This document shows, piece after piece, positions 35,031 through 53,270 of a stretch of 64,000 bases of DNA. Below the pieces are notes generated by a model. That model saw only the letters and a list, made by a program, of their open reading frames with translations, did not search any database and had not been told where the DNA came from. This DNA comes from Vitis vinifera (taxonomy: Eukaryota; Streptophyta; Magnoliopsida; Vitales; Vitaceae). Location of the stretch: the NCBI RefSeq assembly GCF_030704535.1, contig NC_081818.1, positions 24,901,001-24,965,000 on the forward strand. Reading direction: 5' to 3'. Every line of letters starts with the position of its first letter. The first letter of the stretch is position 1. A program made the translations under genes and the position numbers.

Positions 35031-36769
35031 TCAACAGAAATCATCGAGTGACAAGCTCTCTACAGATCCAAAGCCTTCCAGTGCTCCAAATCTTGAATAG
35101 TTGCTCACTGATCCACCAGGATAGTTGGTCATCGAGCCACCCAAAAAGTCAAGCGGAGAATCATTCGAGAAGGTGGTCTCATACACAAACGATGTGCCTG
35201 TGTCCATTGCCAGAAAATAATTTGATCGATTGGCCTCCAGATCTTGAAGAAAGAGGTCACTGACAGCGATATTCTTACTTAGATCAGCGTGCAGATTTTT
35301 TTCAGAAGCCTTCCTAGCCTCAATGACCTAAGAAAATTTCAACATAATACATATTAACCATTTGCAATTAAACTGCTGAAACAGTCAAAGAGCAGCAGCA
35401 CGCTTACTAAGCTCTGAGTTTGACCATCATGGTAAAGCATAATGTAGTCTCCAAGCTGTAGTCCATGAACATTAACAAATTCCCCTGAGAAAACTCGTTA
35501 TGAGCATGACAACAAACCTATGGTTTGGTGGAAATTTAAAAGAGAAAAAATGTTAATGATCCACTCGCACTCACCGGTGTTCTCAAGCACATACATTCGG
35601 CTATTATTATTGGGCCAAAACCTGCATATAAATTGATCTTACCATTAAAAAAATGATTTGGTTGTACAATTGAGAATCAAATTAATTGATCATAGTAGAG
35701 AAGTAGGTATAAATTATTAATGACTCGAACCTGTACTTGAAGTTCCAAACATGCTGGCCATCCAAATCATACATGGTGATGAGAATCCCTTCCTTTGCCT
35801 CAAGGAGAGGGAGGTGAGTCTCAGCCGATTTCTGAAGCCAAATGTCCCGCATTTTAGTAAGGTTTCGTAAGCAAATAAAGTCCAACAATGGCAGTTGTTA
35901 TGCGACCATAGCTCTTCACGGGAGTTCAAACAATATGAGTCAAACTACAAACCTTCGGGAGTACCATTCTCCTAAGGGAGCCTACATCGCTGTTCTTGAG
36001 TTCTTTCTCGAAAAGAAATCTTAGCCACTTTCGATCAATTGCCTAAACCATAACATCAATGTGTAAGGCATTACATGAAACACTTGGCCATCCAACAAAG
36101 GATGTAAAATAGGGCTACATTTACTCAACCTCTCACTAGCCAACAAATTAAGTTCCAACACCCCAAAAAGTAGAATCTAGTGAATTTTGATATTATAATA
36201 GTAGTTTTTTTTTTTTCTCTACATTTCTGGTTTGGGATGGAAATCTCACTAAGGATATACCAAATAACTATACATAGAGTTTTTTTTTTTTAATTAAAAA
36301 TAAAAGAAAAATCCCAGAAGATAATGTGTACAGAAACACAGATCCAGTAAACTCACCGTACTCCGATCACCTGGAGAACTCAGATATGGAGTCAGAAAAC
36401 GTGAAATCCCAAATAAGGATAATCATTACAATAAAAAAATGGAAAATCAAGTGGTTTTCTTTTTAAAGATAGGACTAAGAACTTAGAAGGAAGAGAGGAG
36501 AGAAAAAGAAAGCTCACACGTGCGGGGGGAGGGGGAGGCACGTGCGGGGAGGTGGAAGGAGCAAAAGTGAGAAGGTTGATGGCGGATGATCGCCTCTGTC
36601 TGGGCATCCTTTTCCTCCCTTGGACACCGAAACTGGAAGCGGCAACGAGGTCACGAGTGGGTGGACTCCGATCCGACCCCTCATGAGTCTTGTCCCCTCT
36701 CACTGTGACAAAGCTAAGCTCACCCCCAACACCTGCCATTAAAGCATACGCCTCGTTTTGCTCCATCAT
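35031..36769 (-). CDS. FUS3: B3-domain seed master regulator FUSCA3
   Basis: Six exons on the minus strand: 36769-36518, 36042-35953, 35831-35731, 35621-35575, 35484-35408, 35327-35031. Phases agree, giving 287 residues. The start is supported by an in-frame TAA nine bases upstream. The N-terminal 84 residues are Pro/Arg-rich. The B3 DNA-binding domain spans about 91-190, with FLFEKELKNSDVGSLRRM, KSAETHLPLLEAKEGI, GQHVWNFKYRFWPNNNSRMY and LENTGEFVNVHGLQLGDYIM. The C-terminal acidic part ends NDSPLDFLGG...GSVESLSLDDFC, like Arabidopsis FUS3 (LDDFY). FUS3 binds RY (CATGCA) motifs and drives seed maturation with ABI3 and LEC2. The absence of the A, B1 and B2 domains distinguishes it from ABI3. 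Confidence 0.95.
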
Positions 36770-36774
36770 TAGGA

Positions 36775-37394
36775 TTTAGGGTTAGGGGAGAAGGTGGATG
36801 GTCGAGCCCTTGTCACCCACTAGTTTTCTGTGAGACTGTCGTCTGCCCTCTCTCCACCGGTGATGGAAGCTTTGCAATCACGATATGGAGCTGATAAAGA
36901 GAAAGCTTCGGTACATAGTGGGCTTCTTTTTTCTATTTTTAGCAAGGGTTTGGCGCGTGCAGTCTCTGGTTCGGGTGACACTTGTGGAACCTGCATTCAT
37001 ACTTTGCTTTTTTGATATTTGTTTGTTTATATCTAATGGGGGGCTTTGGATTCTAAACAACAGATCACGAACCGGGGGTTAGGGTTAGGGTTCGGGTTCA
37101 GATTCCATTTCTTCTGTCTTTTTTTTTTGGGAGGTGAAAAGCTAGAGCGTTGCGTGGGTTAGAGTGCGTGAGAGGATAGGGTCTCTGGGTGGAGAGGAGT
37201 GGTTAGGGTTTGGCCAAGCGGTGGTTGACGGATGGGTGGTGGAGGTTGCTATGTTGCTCTTGTTTTGAGCTCCAGGTGTTGAAAAAGCTCTGAATTCTGA
37301 AACAGAAATCAATGGCGTTTGGGCATATTGGAAGTTCCGTCTTTCATGTTCATACTTCCACTCTCTCTCCCCCCCTCCTCTCTTTCTCTCTCTA
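36775..37394 (-). promoter_or_regulatory. Telobox and GA-tract cluster upstream of FUS3
   Basis: Minus strand carries AACCCTAA telobox cores at about 36775-36787, as a tandem pair at 37079-37092, and a perfect AAACCCTAA at about 37203-37212. A GA-rich tract (C/T on the plus strand) lies at 37359-37394. In Arabidopsis, teloboxes and GAGA motifs help recruit Polycomb complex PRC2, and FUS3 is a Polycomb target. Function here is inferred from motifs only. Confidence 0.5.
36878..36916 (-). other. Candidate upstream ORF in the FUS3 leader
   Basis: The ATG nearest upstream of the FUS3 start opens a 12-codon frame (MYRSFLFISSIS, stop at 36878), ending 108 bases before the FUS3 ATG. It is also the last in-frame ATG of a 60-codon open frame that begins at 37060. 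Whether it is in the mRNA depends on the unmapped transcription start. Confidence 0.35.
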
Positions 37395-37695
37395 CCTATA
37401 GCAATAGAGAAGCGACGTGGTTTTGAATTTGAAACGGGCAATAGAAACGGCTCTTTTTTTTGTTGCGTTCTCCTGCGCGCTACTCCCAGGAACCTTCCCG
37501 TGGTTGCACTATACGGAAAGCATGATACCTGGACACGTGCATTCCTTACCCTACGATCTGTAGAATTTTCATCGGTTTCTGTGGGTTTAAATTATTCCGT
37601 TGGTGTCTCACATGTAGCGGAGCGGAACCCAGAGATATTAAATCGATTTGAGGCTGTTCCACTTAATTAGACCCACTGATTTATGTAATTGATAA

Positions 37696-37714
37696 GCCAC
37701 GTGGCGATCATGCA
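37696..37714. promoter_or_regulatory. Composite G-box/ABRE and RY motif
   Basis: The perfect palindrome GCCACGTGGC (37696-37705) lies 3 bp from CATGCA (37709-37714). G-box/ABRE plus RY is the classical seed-maturation cis pair bound by bZIP and B3 factors. Another CACGTG lies at 37534-37539. The position is about 930 bp upstream of the FUS3 start codon. Confidence 0.5.
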
Positions 37715-40700
37715 GAGGTGGGTAAGAGATCAGAGAAACCAGCTACCATTTCCCGCTAGAAAATTTTCCGGAGGTGATACCCTAGTTTTCTCGCTCCCAG
37801 TCCCGGCCCGGATTCACAGGGCATGCCAAACGCCAATAAAAACTTGGGAGCAGACGCTAAATTCACGATGCCATTAATACAGGCATCCTGTATTTATTTA
37901 TTTATTTATTTTTAATAAAGAAAATATCATCCAAATTGAAGTCTTCAAAATTTTCAGTACTATTTTTAGTGATATTTTCAATACATAGCTGCTTCTTTTA
38001 TTAGGTTTAGTAAAATTCTTCTTAGGATGGATTAGAAGATAAATCTAATAGAGCATTTTGATTTTGAGAAATTAAATTTTTTATTTTTGGTATCACGTGC
38101 TTTCAGGATTTTCTCAATTACTTTTGTTGTGGCCTGATATATGACTCAGATGAAAAGTTTATTTTTAACACAAACCTTTGCTTCGAGCAAGCATGACAAA
38201 AGTCCTGCCTTAAATAAGAGGGGCATAATCTCCTACATAGAAATATGATGGCTATAAGCGCTTGTAGCCACCACATGCTATCCCTTTAGTGATTGTTTGG
38301 TACGTCGTGGAGTACATTCCCTCATAATTGTTGCATGACAAGTGCAAATGTGTGGAACATGCCACAATTGATGCACTATCATACAACACCTTTCTTATCT
38401 GTCGTTCCCATAAAAAAGTACTTATACACTAAGCTTTGCTTACTTAGCTTGTTGGCATTACGACCAATTGCTCTTCTATGCATGCCTTTATTTTATCGAC
38501 TTAGGATTGGAACATTTATCATCCATCAACGCTTCAAACCGTAACTTGAGCTATCCAAATTCTTATTTATTGATCACCTCCTTAAGAAAGTAACATTATA
38601 ATGTTGGATTAAGAGTTGTTGTTAGCACCTTAGTCATTAAAATGTAAGATGTGGGCATGTTTGGTGGCACCTTGTGCCCACACAGCCCAAAGCATGTTAG
38701 CGGTGCTATGCTTAAACTCAAACAAGGAGTTGTGACTTAGAAAACACACTTATGGTAGAGGTTGTTGCTTCCAAAGGCACAAATACGTAGGAACTTGACT
38801 GAGGCAACCCTGAAGGATTAGAGTAAGTTGAATGACATTGCACAACAAGGTTGTGTGTGATGGGTAGCATGCAATGCAATAAGTGCACACAACATAGCCA
38901 ACACATGTTGAATGACTCAAGGGCAAGATGTGCGATAATGACAATGTGTGGTGTCATTCAAGTGTTGGATGTTGGTACTTTGATGGGTTCCCTAGGTTTC
39001 TAGAAGCCTAAGAATAATTTTTCAAGTGATTAGGTATTTTTCCTTACTTTCTATAATTTGAGAAAATCCATTATGCTTGTGGAAGCATCCTTGGTATTTC
39101 CTCTTAGCATATTTGAAACAACTCAAAATGATTTTTAGGGAAGGGGTGGTAGCCTCACTTGGGACAACCTAAGGGTATGAGCTATGATAGGACATAGGCA
39201 GACCCAAGGCACGCCAAGCCTCTAAATAGATAAGTGCAAGGCACCGTTAGGCCTTGAACACACTTAAGTGCACGATGGCTTAGGCAAGACATAGGAGCAT
39301 GGACACAAAGCCTTGAATAGAGCATGATACATGTTGAATGTGGGCTATGTGGCCGAGATGACATGAGATGCAGGCAATTTGGTGCATGAGTTGCATGTGA
39401 GCAATGCTATGTGCATGTGCCTTGGGCATGACTAAGGTCATGAGACCTAACATGCGATGAAAGGCTTTGATACTAAGCAAGGGTTATCTTGGTGAGGCAC
39501 ACTTGTGCATGTGAGTGCATTACATGCAAGACATGTGGGGTTTGTTAGTTGAAACATGTAGACACAAGGGTTGGTTGGTTGAAAAGATTCTATTGGTACA
39601 TTAGGGTATATAATTTAAGTTGGCAATTTTGTTCCATTTATTCTAGCATAAAAGTTTTCTACATAATGTGTTTTACTTTCCTTTGAAGATTCAAAGCTAT
39701 GCATCATCAACTAGATAAACAAAAGTAAATATAGAAAGATTTGAGAAAGACTAATAGGATTTATATAAGGCTCATAGTATATTAAAGTTTGTTTAAAAAA
39801 AGAAATTGAAAAAAAAGGTTTTTTAAATGTTTTTTTTTTTAAATTACCAAATATAAATACCTTAGATTAATTTTCCATAATTAGATTAATTTAACCATTG
39901 TAATTGGATTTATTTTGAAAACTCTAATTTGAGTCCACTAGGTATTTGTATCCTATAAATATCTTGCCTAAAAAAAGTTTTTGGGTTGATGGCAACCTTG
40001 GAGAAAACCCAATTAGCTTTTGTGTTCCCTAAGTCATTTTTGTAGATTTACAAATTGGGAGTTATTTATCCATTTTAATCAAATAACCCAAAAAAGTATC
40101 TCACAAAAAACCAAATATTCAACTACACAAAAGTCTTTAAATTGAAAGGTCAACAAAAAATGAATTTTTTTTTTTTTTTTTAAAAAAAGGAGGTATCCAA
40201 ACACCTAAATAACTCTATAGTGCCTTAATAATGCAAAATTACCTCATAATGCTTAGCAAGTTTCATGATACTAGAGGGGAAAAATATACCAATTTATTTT
40301 ACACAGTCACAAGAATTGAACTTAAAAATTTCTAGTTTCTCATCAATAAGGGAAACACATTAAAAGTCTATCTGTAATATTAGCACATGACAATGGAGTA
40401 ACTTACAGCTATACTGAACAAATGGTCAAGAGAAAAAGGCAAAAATAATATATATTTGAAAAAAGAAAGAATAAAAAGATATGCTAGCTCCAGACAGGAC
40501 ATGAGAACCAGTTGACCAGTGTTTGTAACTTTGTATGAACAGAGGCACTCTTACTTACATCCAGTCTTGCATGGCAGTCAGACAACATTTTACCAGAAGA
40601 TTAGATCAAATGACAGAAATAAACCTTATCAAGGCAACAAAAAGAATTTGTTTCCCATTGAAAGTCACAATCCACTGTTGCAGCTGCTTACAGTTACCAA

Positions 40701-40734
40701 CTTATCAAAGTGAAACTTGAGTTGTCCATCACTT
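37715..40734. other. Spacer between FUS3 upstream region and LCB2 3' end
   Basis: No gene supported. The part 38640-39560 is less AT-rich and full of short related ATG/CATG-containing words (for example TGTTGAATG, ACATGTTGAATG), suggesting a very decayed repeat. From 39700 to 40480 the sequence is AT-rich. Confidence 0.4.
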
Positions 40735-47429
<6,695 letters not shown>

Positions 47430-49967
47430 TTGGATTTTTGTGCTGTGCTTGATGTTAGAGTCGACGGTTTTGCAGTAGAGAAGGTGGAATTAGAGAAGAC
47501 TTGAGGCGGCTGCCTGGTGGATACATGGAAGAGGTTAGTTATCCAAACGCGTCATTGTCGAAGTTTGTCATTTGGCTGAAGACTTGGGAGTAACGGTGAG
47601 ACCCGGAATCCAATTCGAATCTTCTGTTTTCCACTAAATTGCCGGATTCGCTGGAGGGAAACTTCCCACCGGCTGCTGGGCCCAACAAACTTCACGTTGG
47701 GCCTCTTGGGAGGCCTTTTTCCGTTGACGCATGGACGACACAAAATTATACCACCTCTTCCTTTTTTCTCTCTCTCACGAGGAATGGAATAAAATAAAAA
47801 TAATAATAAAAAGGGTGTGTTTGATAATTGTTTTGGATAATAATTTTCTATTCTTAAAAATTAAAAAAAAATATAAACATGTTTAATAATAAAAAATAAA
47901 CCGTCTTCAAATAATATTTTTTAGTTATTTTTTTTGTTTTCCTATAATTATTTTAAAAAATAATTATATAAACATGTAAAATAATTAAAAATAAAATCAT
48001 AGGTATAAAAATTATTTTTAAAACACATTTTAAAATATTAAAAATAGATTAAAGACATTTTAAGCTTCCAAACAAACTTTTATTCAACAAAACATCAAAA
48101 AATAATTTTCAAAAACCGTTTTTCATAAACAAGCCCTTAACTATTAAATTCATATCCATCACATTTGAAAGTAATGACCAAAATAAATGTTTGAAACGTG
48201 GCTAAGTTGCTAAATATCACCAACTTACTTTCTAATGTGATCAAATTATAATAACTAAATCAAGTTACATTTCAAATGTGATAAATAACTTTTTGAGCAT
48301 GAATTTCTTATTTTTCATGTGACCATAAGGAAATTGATAAACTTTTCAAATTATTTTTCCAAAATATAGGCTAAAGGGCCTTGATATTACATAACACTAA
48401 AATTAGTTCTTTCAAATTGTAGGATAAAGAGCTTTAATTTAGCATGAAATTAAAAAATTATATTGAAGCTATGTTGCATGGAAGGAGTATTAAAAATCAT
48501 AGTCAATATAGTCTAAGGTGATGTTTGTTTTTTTTACTTAATTTTAAATAGAACTTTAATGCTTAATAGTGTTAAGTATTAGACAATTTGTTTTTGTAAT
48601 GTTTTATTTTTATTAAGCATTAAAAGGTAAAGAAAAATCAGTATGTCATTTTTTCTATTTATAAAAAAGTAAAATATTTTGACTTTTTCTATTCAGTAAA
48701 AAATTCATAATAAGTTATGAAAAAATAGAAAAATAAATGACATAAAGTCTAAAAATAAATTACTTTCAGCAAAAAGCTAAAAAAAATAAATACATTTTAA
48801 TAGTGAAATCAATTCTCGCAATGAAATGAAAAAAAAAAAAATTGTATACATGTCCTTGAGTTATTATTATGAATTTTTAGGTCAAATAAAATGGTTTGTA
48901 TTCTACACTACACATAGGAAGTGATTAGGGTTATAACTAATATGGTCTTCTCCCATTGTGTCAATCTCAAATTTATGATATTGAAGGGTCTAGAGCTTAT
49001 TCCTATTACAAAATTGAGAATATTTGAACATATTTTCTTTTAAATATTATTTAAAAAAATAGTTGTTTAAGATGAAAATTCAAAATTATAATACTTTTTA
49101 GTTTTTACCACTTGTTTTTATTTTTGTATAGAATTTTTATTCTTAAAAAAATAATTTATTTTTAATATTAAAATTTTTTATATTGAATTCCCCTGAAAAA
49201 ACGAGTTCATTTTTGCACTAAGTACATATTTTCAAAAGCTAAATTACAGTGGATGTTTGGTAGACTAACTTAATAATTTAAAGTGACTTAATAATTTAAT
49301 TTAAATTATTAAATAATTTAAATATGTTTGGCAAAATAACTTAATAGTGTGATTTAAAAGTAAAAAACAAATTTAAGTAATAAATAAAAACAATTAATTT
49401 ATTTTTAAATCCACATATTACCTTTACCTTTATTTGTAATAATTATTTTCGCCATCTTTTTTACTATTTTATAACTTCTATTATTATTTGATTTTCTTTG
49501 TTTTAATTATAATTTATGAATAATATATTAATTTGTTGATTTAAAATAAATTTTATTAAATAATTTTAATATTTTTTTAAAATTAAATAATAAGTTTTAA
49601 GGTAATAATTTAAATGTAATTTAACTTAAAATTAATTTAAGTTATTAAGTTTTATTAATTATAATCTAAAAGTACGTAGATCGTGGAATTATTTTTAATG
49701 GTATAGTTTTTTAAAATTTAAATTGGGGCAAAAAAAGCCCCTTTGGGCCTTGACATCTCTTGACAAAGAAGAAGGGTCAAGAAAGAAATACCGCAAAATA
49801 GGAGGGTATCGCGACAAAAAGCAATAAGCAAATGGAGAGAGGCTGACACGAAGACAAAGCCCTAACTCTCAACTGGTTCGGTAGTGCCTCTTCTGTCTTT
49901 CGTACCAAGTGGTATCGGAGGACGCTCAACAACTTTCATCTTGAAGCGAAGCTTTGGAGAACAATCG
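47430..49967. other. Divergent spacer between LCB2 and the CHZ gene
   Basis: No gene. Two TGGGCC-type site II words occur near 47676 and 47697 in the LCB2 upstream region. A MITE-like element is at 47813-48136. The stretch 48150-49680 is very AT-rich. TTTGGGCC occurs again near 49743, upstream of the CHZ gene. Confidence 0.5.
47813..48136. mobile_element. MITE-like element, copy 2 (GGGTGTGTTTGATAA type)
   Basis: Ends are similar when one is inverted (GGGTGTGTTTGATAATTGTT versus GGGCTTGTTTATGAAAAACG). The interior is A/T-rich without an ORF, and it resembles the element at 21882-22283. No clean target duplication seen. Confidence 0.5.
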
Positions 49968-50489
49968 ATGGTGGAGGTGAAGGACCACGAAGAACCTGCA
50001 TTGCATGCGAAGCGGAAACCTGATCTCAGTTGTGTAGAAGACAAGGAGGACGATTCTAAGAAGCAAAAACTTGAAATTTCTGACAATAATTCCTCGGTTG
50101 TTGAAGACGAATTTGATGCAGACGAAGGGGAGTCAGATTCGGACGAAGAAGAGGAGGAAGAGGACTCTGGAAGCGAGGAAGGCGATGATTCTGAGCAGTC
50201 CAATGACAAGGCCAAGGCCAAGGCCAAGGTTATTGATCGTAAGGGAAAGGGGATCTTGGTGGAAGACAAGGGAAAAGGGAAATTGATAGAAGAAGAAGAA
50301 GAAGAAGATGATTCGAGTGATGGTGCGGCTCAATCTGATGACGATAGCGATCTTTCGGAAGATCCTCTTGCAGAGGTTGATTTGGATAATATTCTTCCGA
50401 CCAGGACCCGTAGGCGAGTGGTTCAGCCTGGAGTTTATTTGGCTAATGATCTTCCGGAAGGGGAAGATAGTGATGATAGTGATGCATAA
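49968..50489 (+). CDS. CHZ-domain histone chaperone (CHZ1-like), acidic nuclear protein
   Basis: A single-exon ORF of 173 residues starting at the first ATG (49968, context TCGATGG). Open frame continues 5' but without ATG. Composition is strongly acidic (GESDSDEEEEEEDSGSEEGD and LIEEEEEEDDSSDG), with a Lys-rich AKAKAK block between. Near the C-terminus, DPLAEVDLDNILPTRTRRRV matches the CHZ motif that binds H2A(.Z)-H2B dimers in yeast Chz1. A role in handling H2A.Z-H2B for chromatin exchange is inferred from that motif. The acidic runs and GAA repeats could vary in length between alleles. A generic acidic nucleolar protein is the alternative. Confidence 0.75.
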   Translation: MVEVKDHEEPALHAKRKPDLSCVEDKEDDSKKQKLEISDNNSSVVEDEFDADEGESDSDEEEEEEDSGSEEGDDSEQSNDKAKAKAKVIDRKGKGILVEDKGKGKLIEEEEEEDDSSDGAAQSDDDSDLSEDPLAEVDLDNILPTRTRRRVVQPGVYLANDLPEGEDSDDSDA

Positions 50490-52090
50490 GTTGAGGAAGG
50501 TTAGCAAAGTCTGTAATTCTGATTCAGTTTATACTTTGTTGAAATTCTGCTAATTTATTGTTCCGGTAAACACTGGTAATGTTGAGAACATTTTGTGACT
50601 CAGTTCAGATATTAGTGGTTTTCTCATTTTTGGTTCATCTGGGATTGTATTTTATTGTCAATATTTTGGTTCCATCATTTTCTGCTCTCATAATGTGTAG
50701 TTAGATAATACTAGTTAAAAATATGAACAAAATGCAATTGTGAACGATTTAGCTGCTAATTGCATTGTTGCTTGAAATCCATGGAAAGCTTGAAAAAATC
50801 CAAATGAATGTGAGCAAACAAATGAAACAACAGGCAAGATTTGATTTGGTCGGGTTGCTTGGTTTATATTGCTTGGTTTATATGGGAAATAACTTCCATT
50901 GCATTTATTAATACTTTCATCGTATTGTCAATTACTCACGCAGACCTAAAAATCGAGTTTACAAAATAATTAATTTACATACAGAAGTTATCTTTTGCTT
51001 AGGATTTTTAGAAGGGATGGCCCACTTTGAGGCTCATATTTTGCCCCCTTTGAGGCTCATATTTTGCCCCCATATATTGGATTAATTGATGTTGACATAA
51101 ACATATCATTACTATAAATGCCAAACATGATTGGTAATTTCTCTTAATAATTTTGAATTACTTTTAGGGAAACACATAAATAGAGTCATATCAGATAAAG
51201 ATGTAGAAAATGATAACATATGAATAGTTTGGGTCAGTTGTTTTTTTGTTTTTTTTTTTTTTTTTTTGATAGGTAAGTTTAGGTCAGTTGTAGTTTGGGA
51301 AATCCTTAACCTAGACTTCACTCAATCTTAGTGTTAGAGATAAAAAAAAAATGCTCTTTTCTTCTCCCCATTCCTCTTTATATAGATTTTAATACAACCT
51401 GTTGCTAGAATGTGGGAAACTCTTTCCTAAACAATCTCTAAAAAGGGCACGTGTTATCCTTACCAGTAACTCTACATTTAGCATGTCCTATTTACACTTG
51501 ATGTGCAGGTCCCGCTTGTCAAAATTCTCGTGTGGACATTAGCTCCCTTCTTGTGACAAGTTGAAGAATGGCATAGGTCACACATTGGGAAAATTCTTGG
51601 TCTAGACATTAGCTCCTTTGTTATGCCAAGTTGAAGGATGTTTCACTAGTAAACCATGAGACATAGCTGATGGATTTATTTCACAATTGTTAGGTTCATC
51701 CTTTATGCCTATGAGGGGTTACCACACTGCTCCCCTCTCACTAGCATGACATCTGTCACACATCTAGCGGTGACTCAAGTCACATTCATACTCTCAAGGC
51801 ATGTAAGAGGCTTGCCTCAAAGCGCAGCTACCCGATATTACACAGTTGTCACTATTGAGAAAGTGCACCCTTCTCAAAAAAATTTCATGACATACCATAA
51901 CATTGTCACCACCACCACCCCTCCCCTTACTCTCCCCCTGGAGCCAATGTGCCATCATTGGGGGCCCTATAATCAACCCATTGGCACCCAATTGTCACTT
52001 GAAGGTCATAAAAGGAAGCTCCGATGGTGGGTTGGGCCTTTTCTTCTTCCTCTACCTCATTTCTATTGCAAACACCGTTAGCGCCCTTAG
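50490..52090. other. Spacer with a short tandem repeat and an L1 tail
   Basis: No gene. Two tandem copies of TTTGAGGCTCATATTTTGCC lie at about 51027-51071, and a minimal L1 tail at 51226-51290. A C-rich run at 51900-51940 precedes the LINE fragment. Confidence 0.5.
51226..51290 (-). mobile_element. Minimal L1 LINE tail with target-site duplication
   Basis: AGTTTGGGTCAGTTG (51226-51240) and AGTTTAGGTCAGTTG (51276-51290) flank 35 bases of T's plus GATAGGTA, on the minus strand TACCTATC followed by A's. This is the L1 3' tail with almost no L1 body, as in the carrier intron. Confidence 0.65.
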
Positions 52091-52094
52091 TTGA

Positions 52095-52570
52095 ACTAGT
52101 GCCACCTTTTTCTTGGTATATATATATATATTTAATAGGCAAATGGGAAAAAAATGTATTAGTAGCGCCTAAAGGGAGGCATAGCAAAGTACACACAAAG
52201 TATACAAAATGCCCATTGGCAACAAAGGAAAGAAACAAAAAGACCCCTCCCCTTACTCTAGGCTCAATCAATCTACAAAATCTAAAATAGACATTGTATG
52301 ATCCTCTATATGCTACCTAGCCCAATTCCCAAAGGTATACAAAAAGGCAGATTTGATTGCTTGGTCAGACTGCTCAACATCATTAAAAGTCCTTCCATTC
52401 CTCTCCTTCCAAAGAGTCCAAAACAAACATAAGGGAGCCATCATCCACGTTTTTTTTCCATTTTTTCCTCATGAAAGAGCCATGCCAACTCAACAAGTTC
52501 CCTCTCATTGAAGAATGCATAACCCACTGTACTCCAAAAATAGAAAGAATCAAGTACCATACCATTTTGC
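52095..52570 (-). mobile_element. 5'-truncated L1 LINE, reverse-transcriptase C-terminal end
   Basis: On the minus strand the sequence encodes IFGVQWVMHSSMRGNLLSWH, then after a frameshift MAPLCLFWTLWKERNGRTF and FGNWARWHIEDHTMSILDF. This resembles the Zn-binding C-terminal region (zf-RVT) of plant L1 ORF2 proteins ('LFWTLWKERN'). The 3' tail follows at 52220-52110, with TACTTTGTGTGTACTT and CCTATTAAATATA. It is dead: frameshifted, no RT core, no endonuclease. Confidence 0.75.
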
Positions 52571-52771
52571 TTGGTAGTGTTCATTCTTGTTTGCACACAA
52601 AAGTCTCTTTCATCTTTTGATTTGCTCACATCCTTTGATTTTCCTCACTGTTTTTCCCTTTCATCCTTTAATTTTATTTGGCCTTTAGATTCCCTTCATT
52701 TTTGTGATAATATCTTTTTATTTCTTAGCTATTCTTTTGTCTATCCATCTACTTTTTCCTTCTTCTTTATC

Positions 52772-53270
52772 ATGGCGACTCCTCGCAACTTAGATACCCT
52801 ATAGGCTATGTTCCATTTCCATTTTAATGTTGATAAGAGGGTACATGTCCAACTACTTCTCCTCTCTGAAGATCCAGCCTTTGACACAAACAACCACAGT
52901 AAGATAACCCTCCAACATTCCAATTTCCTGGTAGGATTGAGGTTACCTTTTCCATCCTCAATTATACCCCTTTAAATCTGCGCTAATGTCATCGGGTTAC
53001 TCACTGAATGCCTAGTACTCAACTATCAACACAACCTAGATGTTGGCTTAGAAGAGATCTTATTTCTGTATATCTTGAAGAAGATAGAGAAGGAAAACAC
53101 CTACTTCCTCTGTCCTCAGAAAAGGTCTCATTCTGTGTTCTTAATCTTCCCGACTGCAATAAAGGTCAGGAGAATGGATTTGTTGAAGTAACAGGGGATT
53201 GGGAGTTTGACTCTAGAGATGAGGAGAAGTTGTGGGAGGAGCCAAGAACTTTTGGCTGGCTAGGTAGGTC
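52772..53270 (+). pseudogene. Degenerate retroelement-like coding remnant
   Basis: Frame fragments such as GLRLPFPSSIIPL, HNLDVGLEEILFLYILKKIE and NLPDCNKGQENGFVEVTGDW read like a protein seen repeatedly in plant mobile elements (gag-like or putative plant transposon protein), broken by stops and frameshifts. The start is ATGGCGACTCCTCG at 52772, with an in-frame TAG about ten codons later. Assignment is from memory of the pattern and tentative. Confidence 0.35.

Noticed and set aside
38640-39560. Region rich in CATG words considered as a tandem array or gene
   Set aside because: No fixed period and no sustained coding frame; looks like a heavily decayed repeat only.
49884-49967. N-terminal extension of the CHZ-domain protein
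   Set aside because: The extension begins with GTG; the ATG at 49968 has a good context and directly precedes the acidic body.
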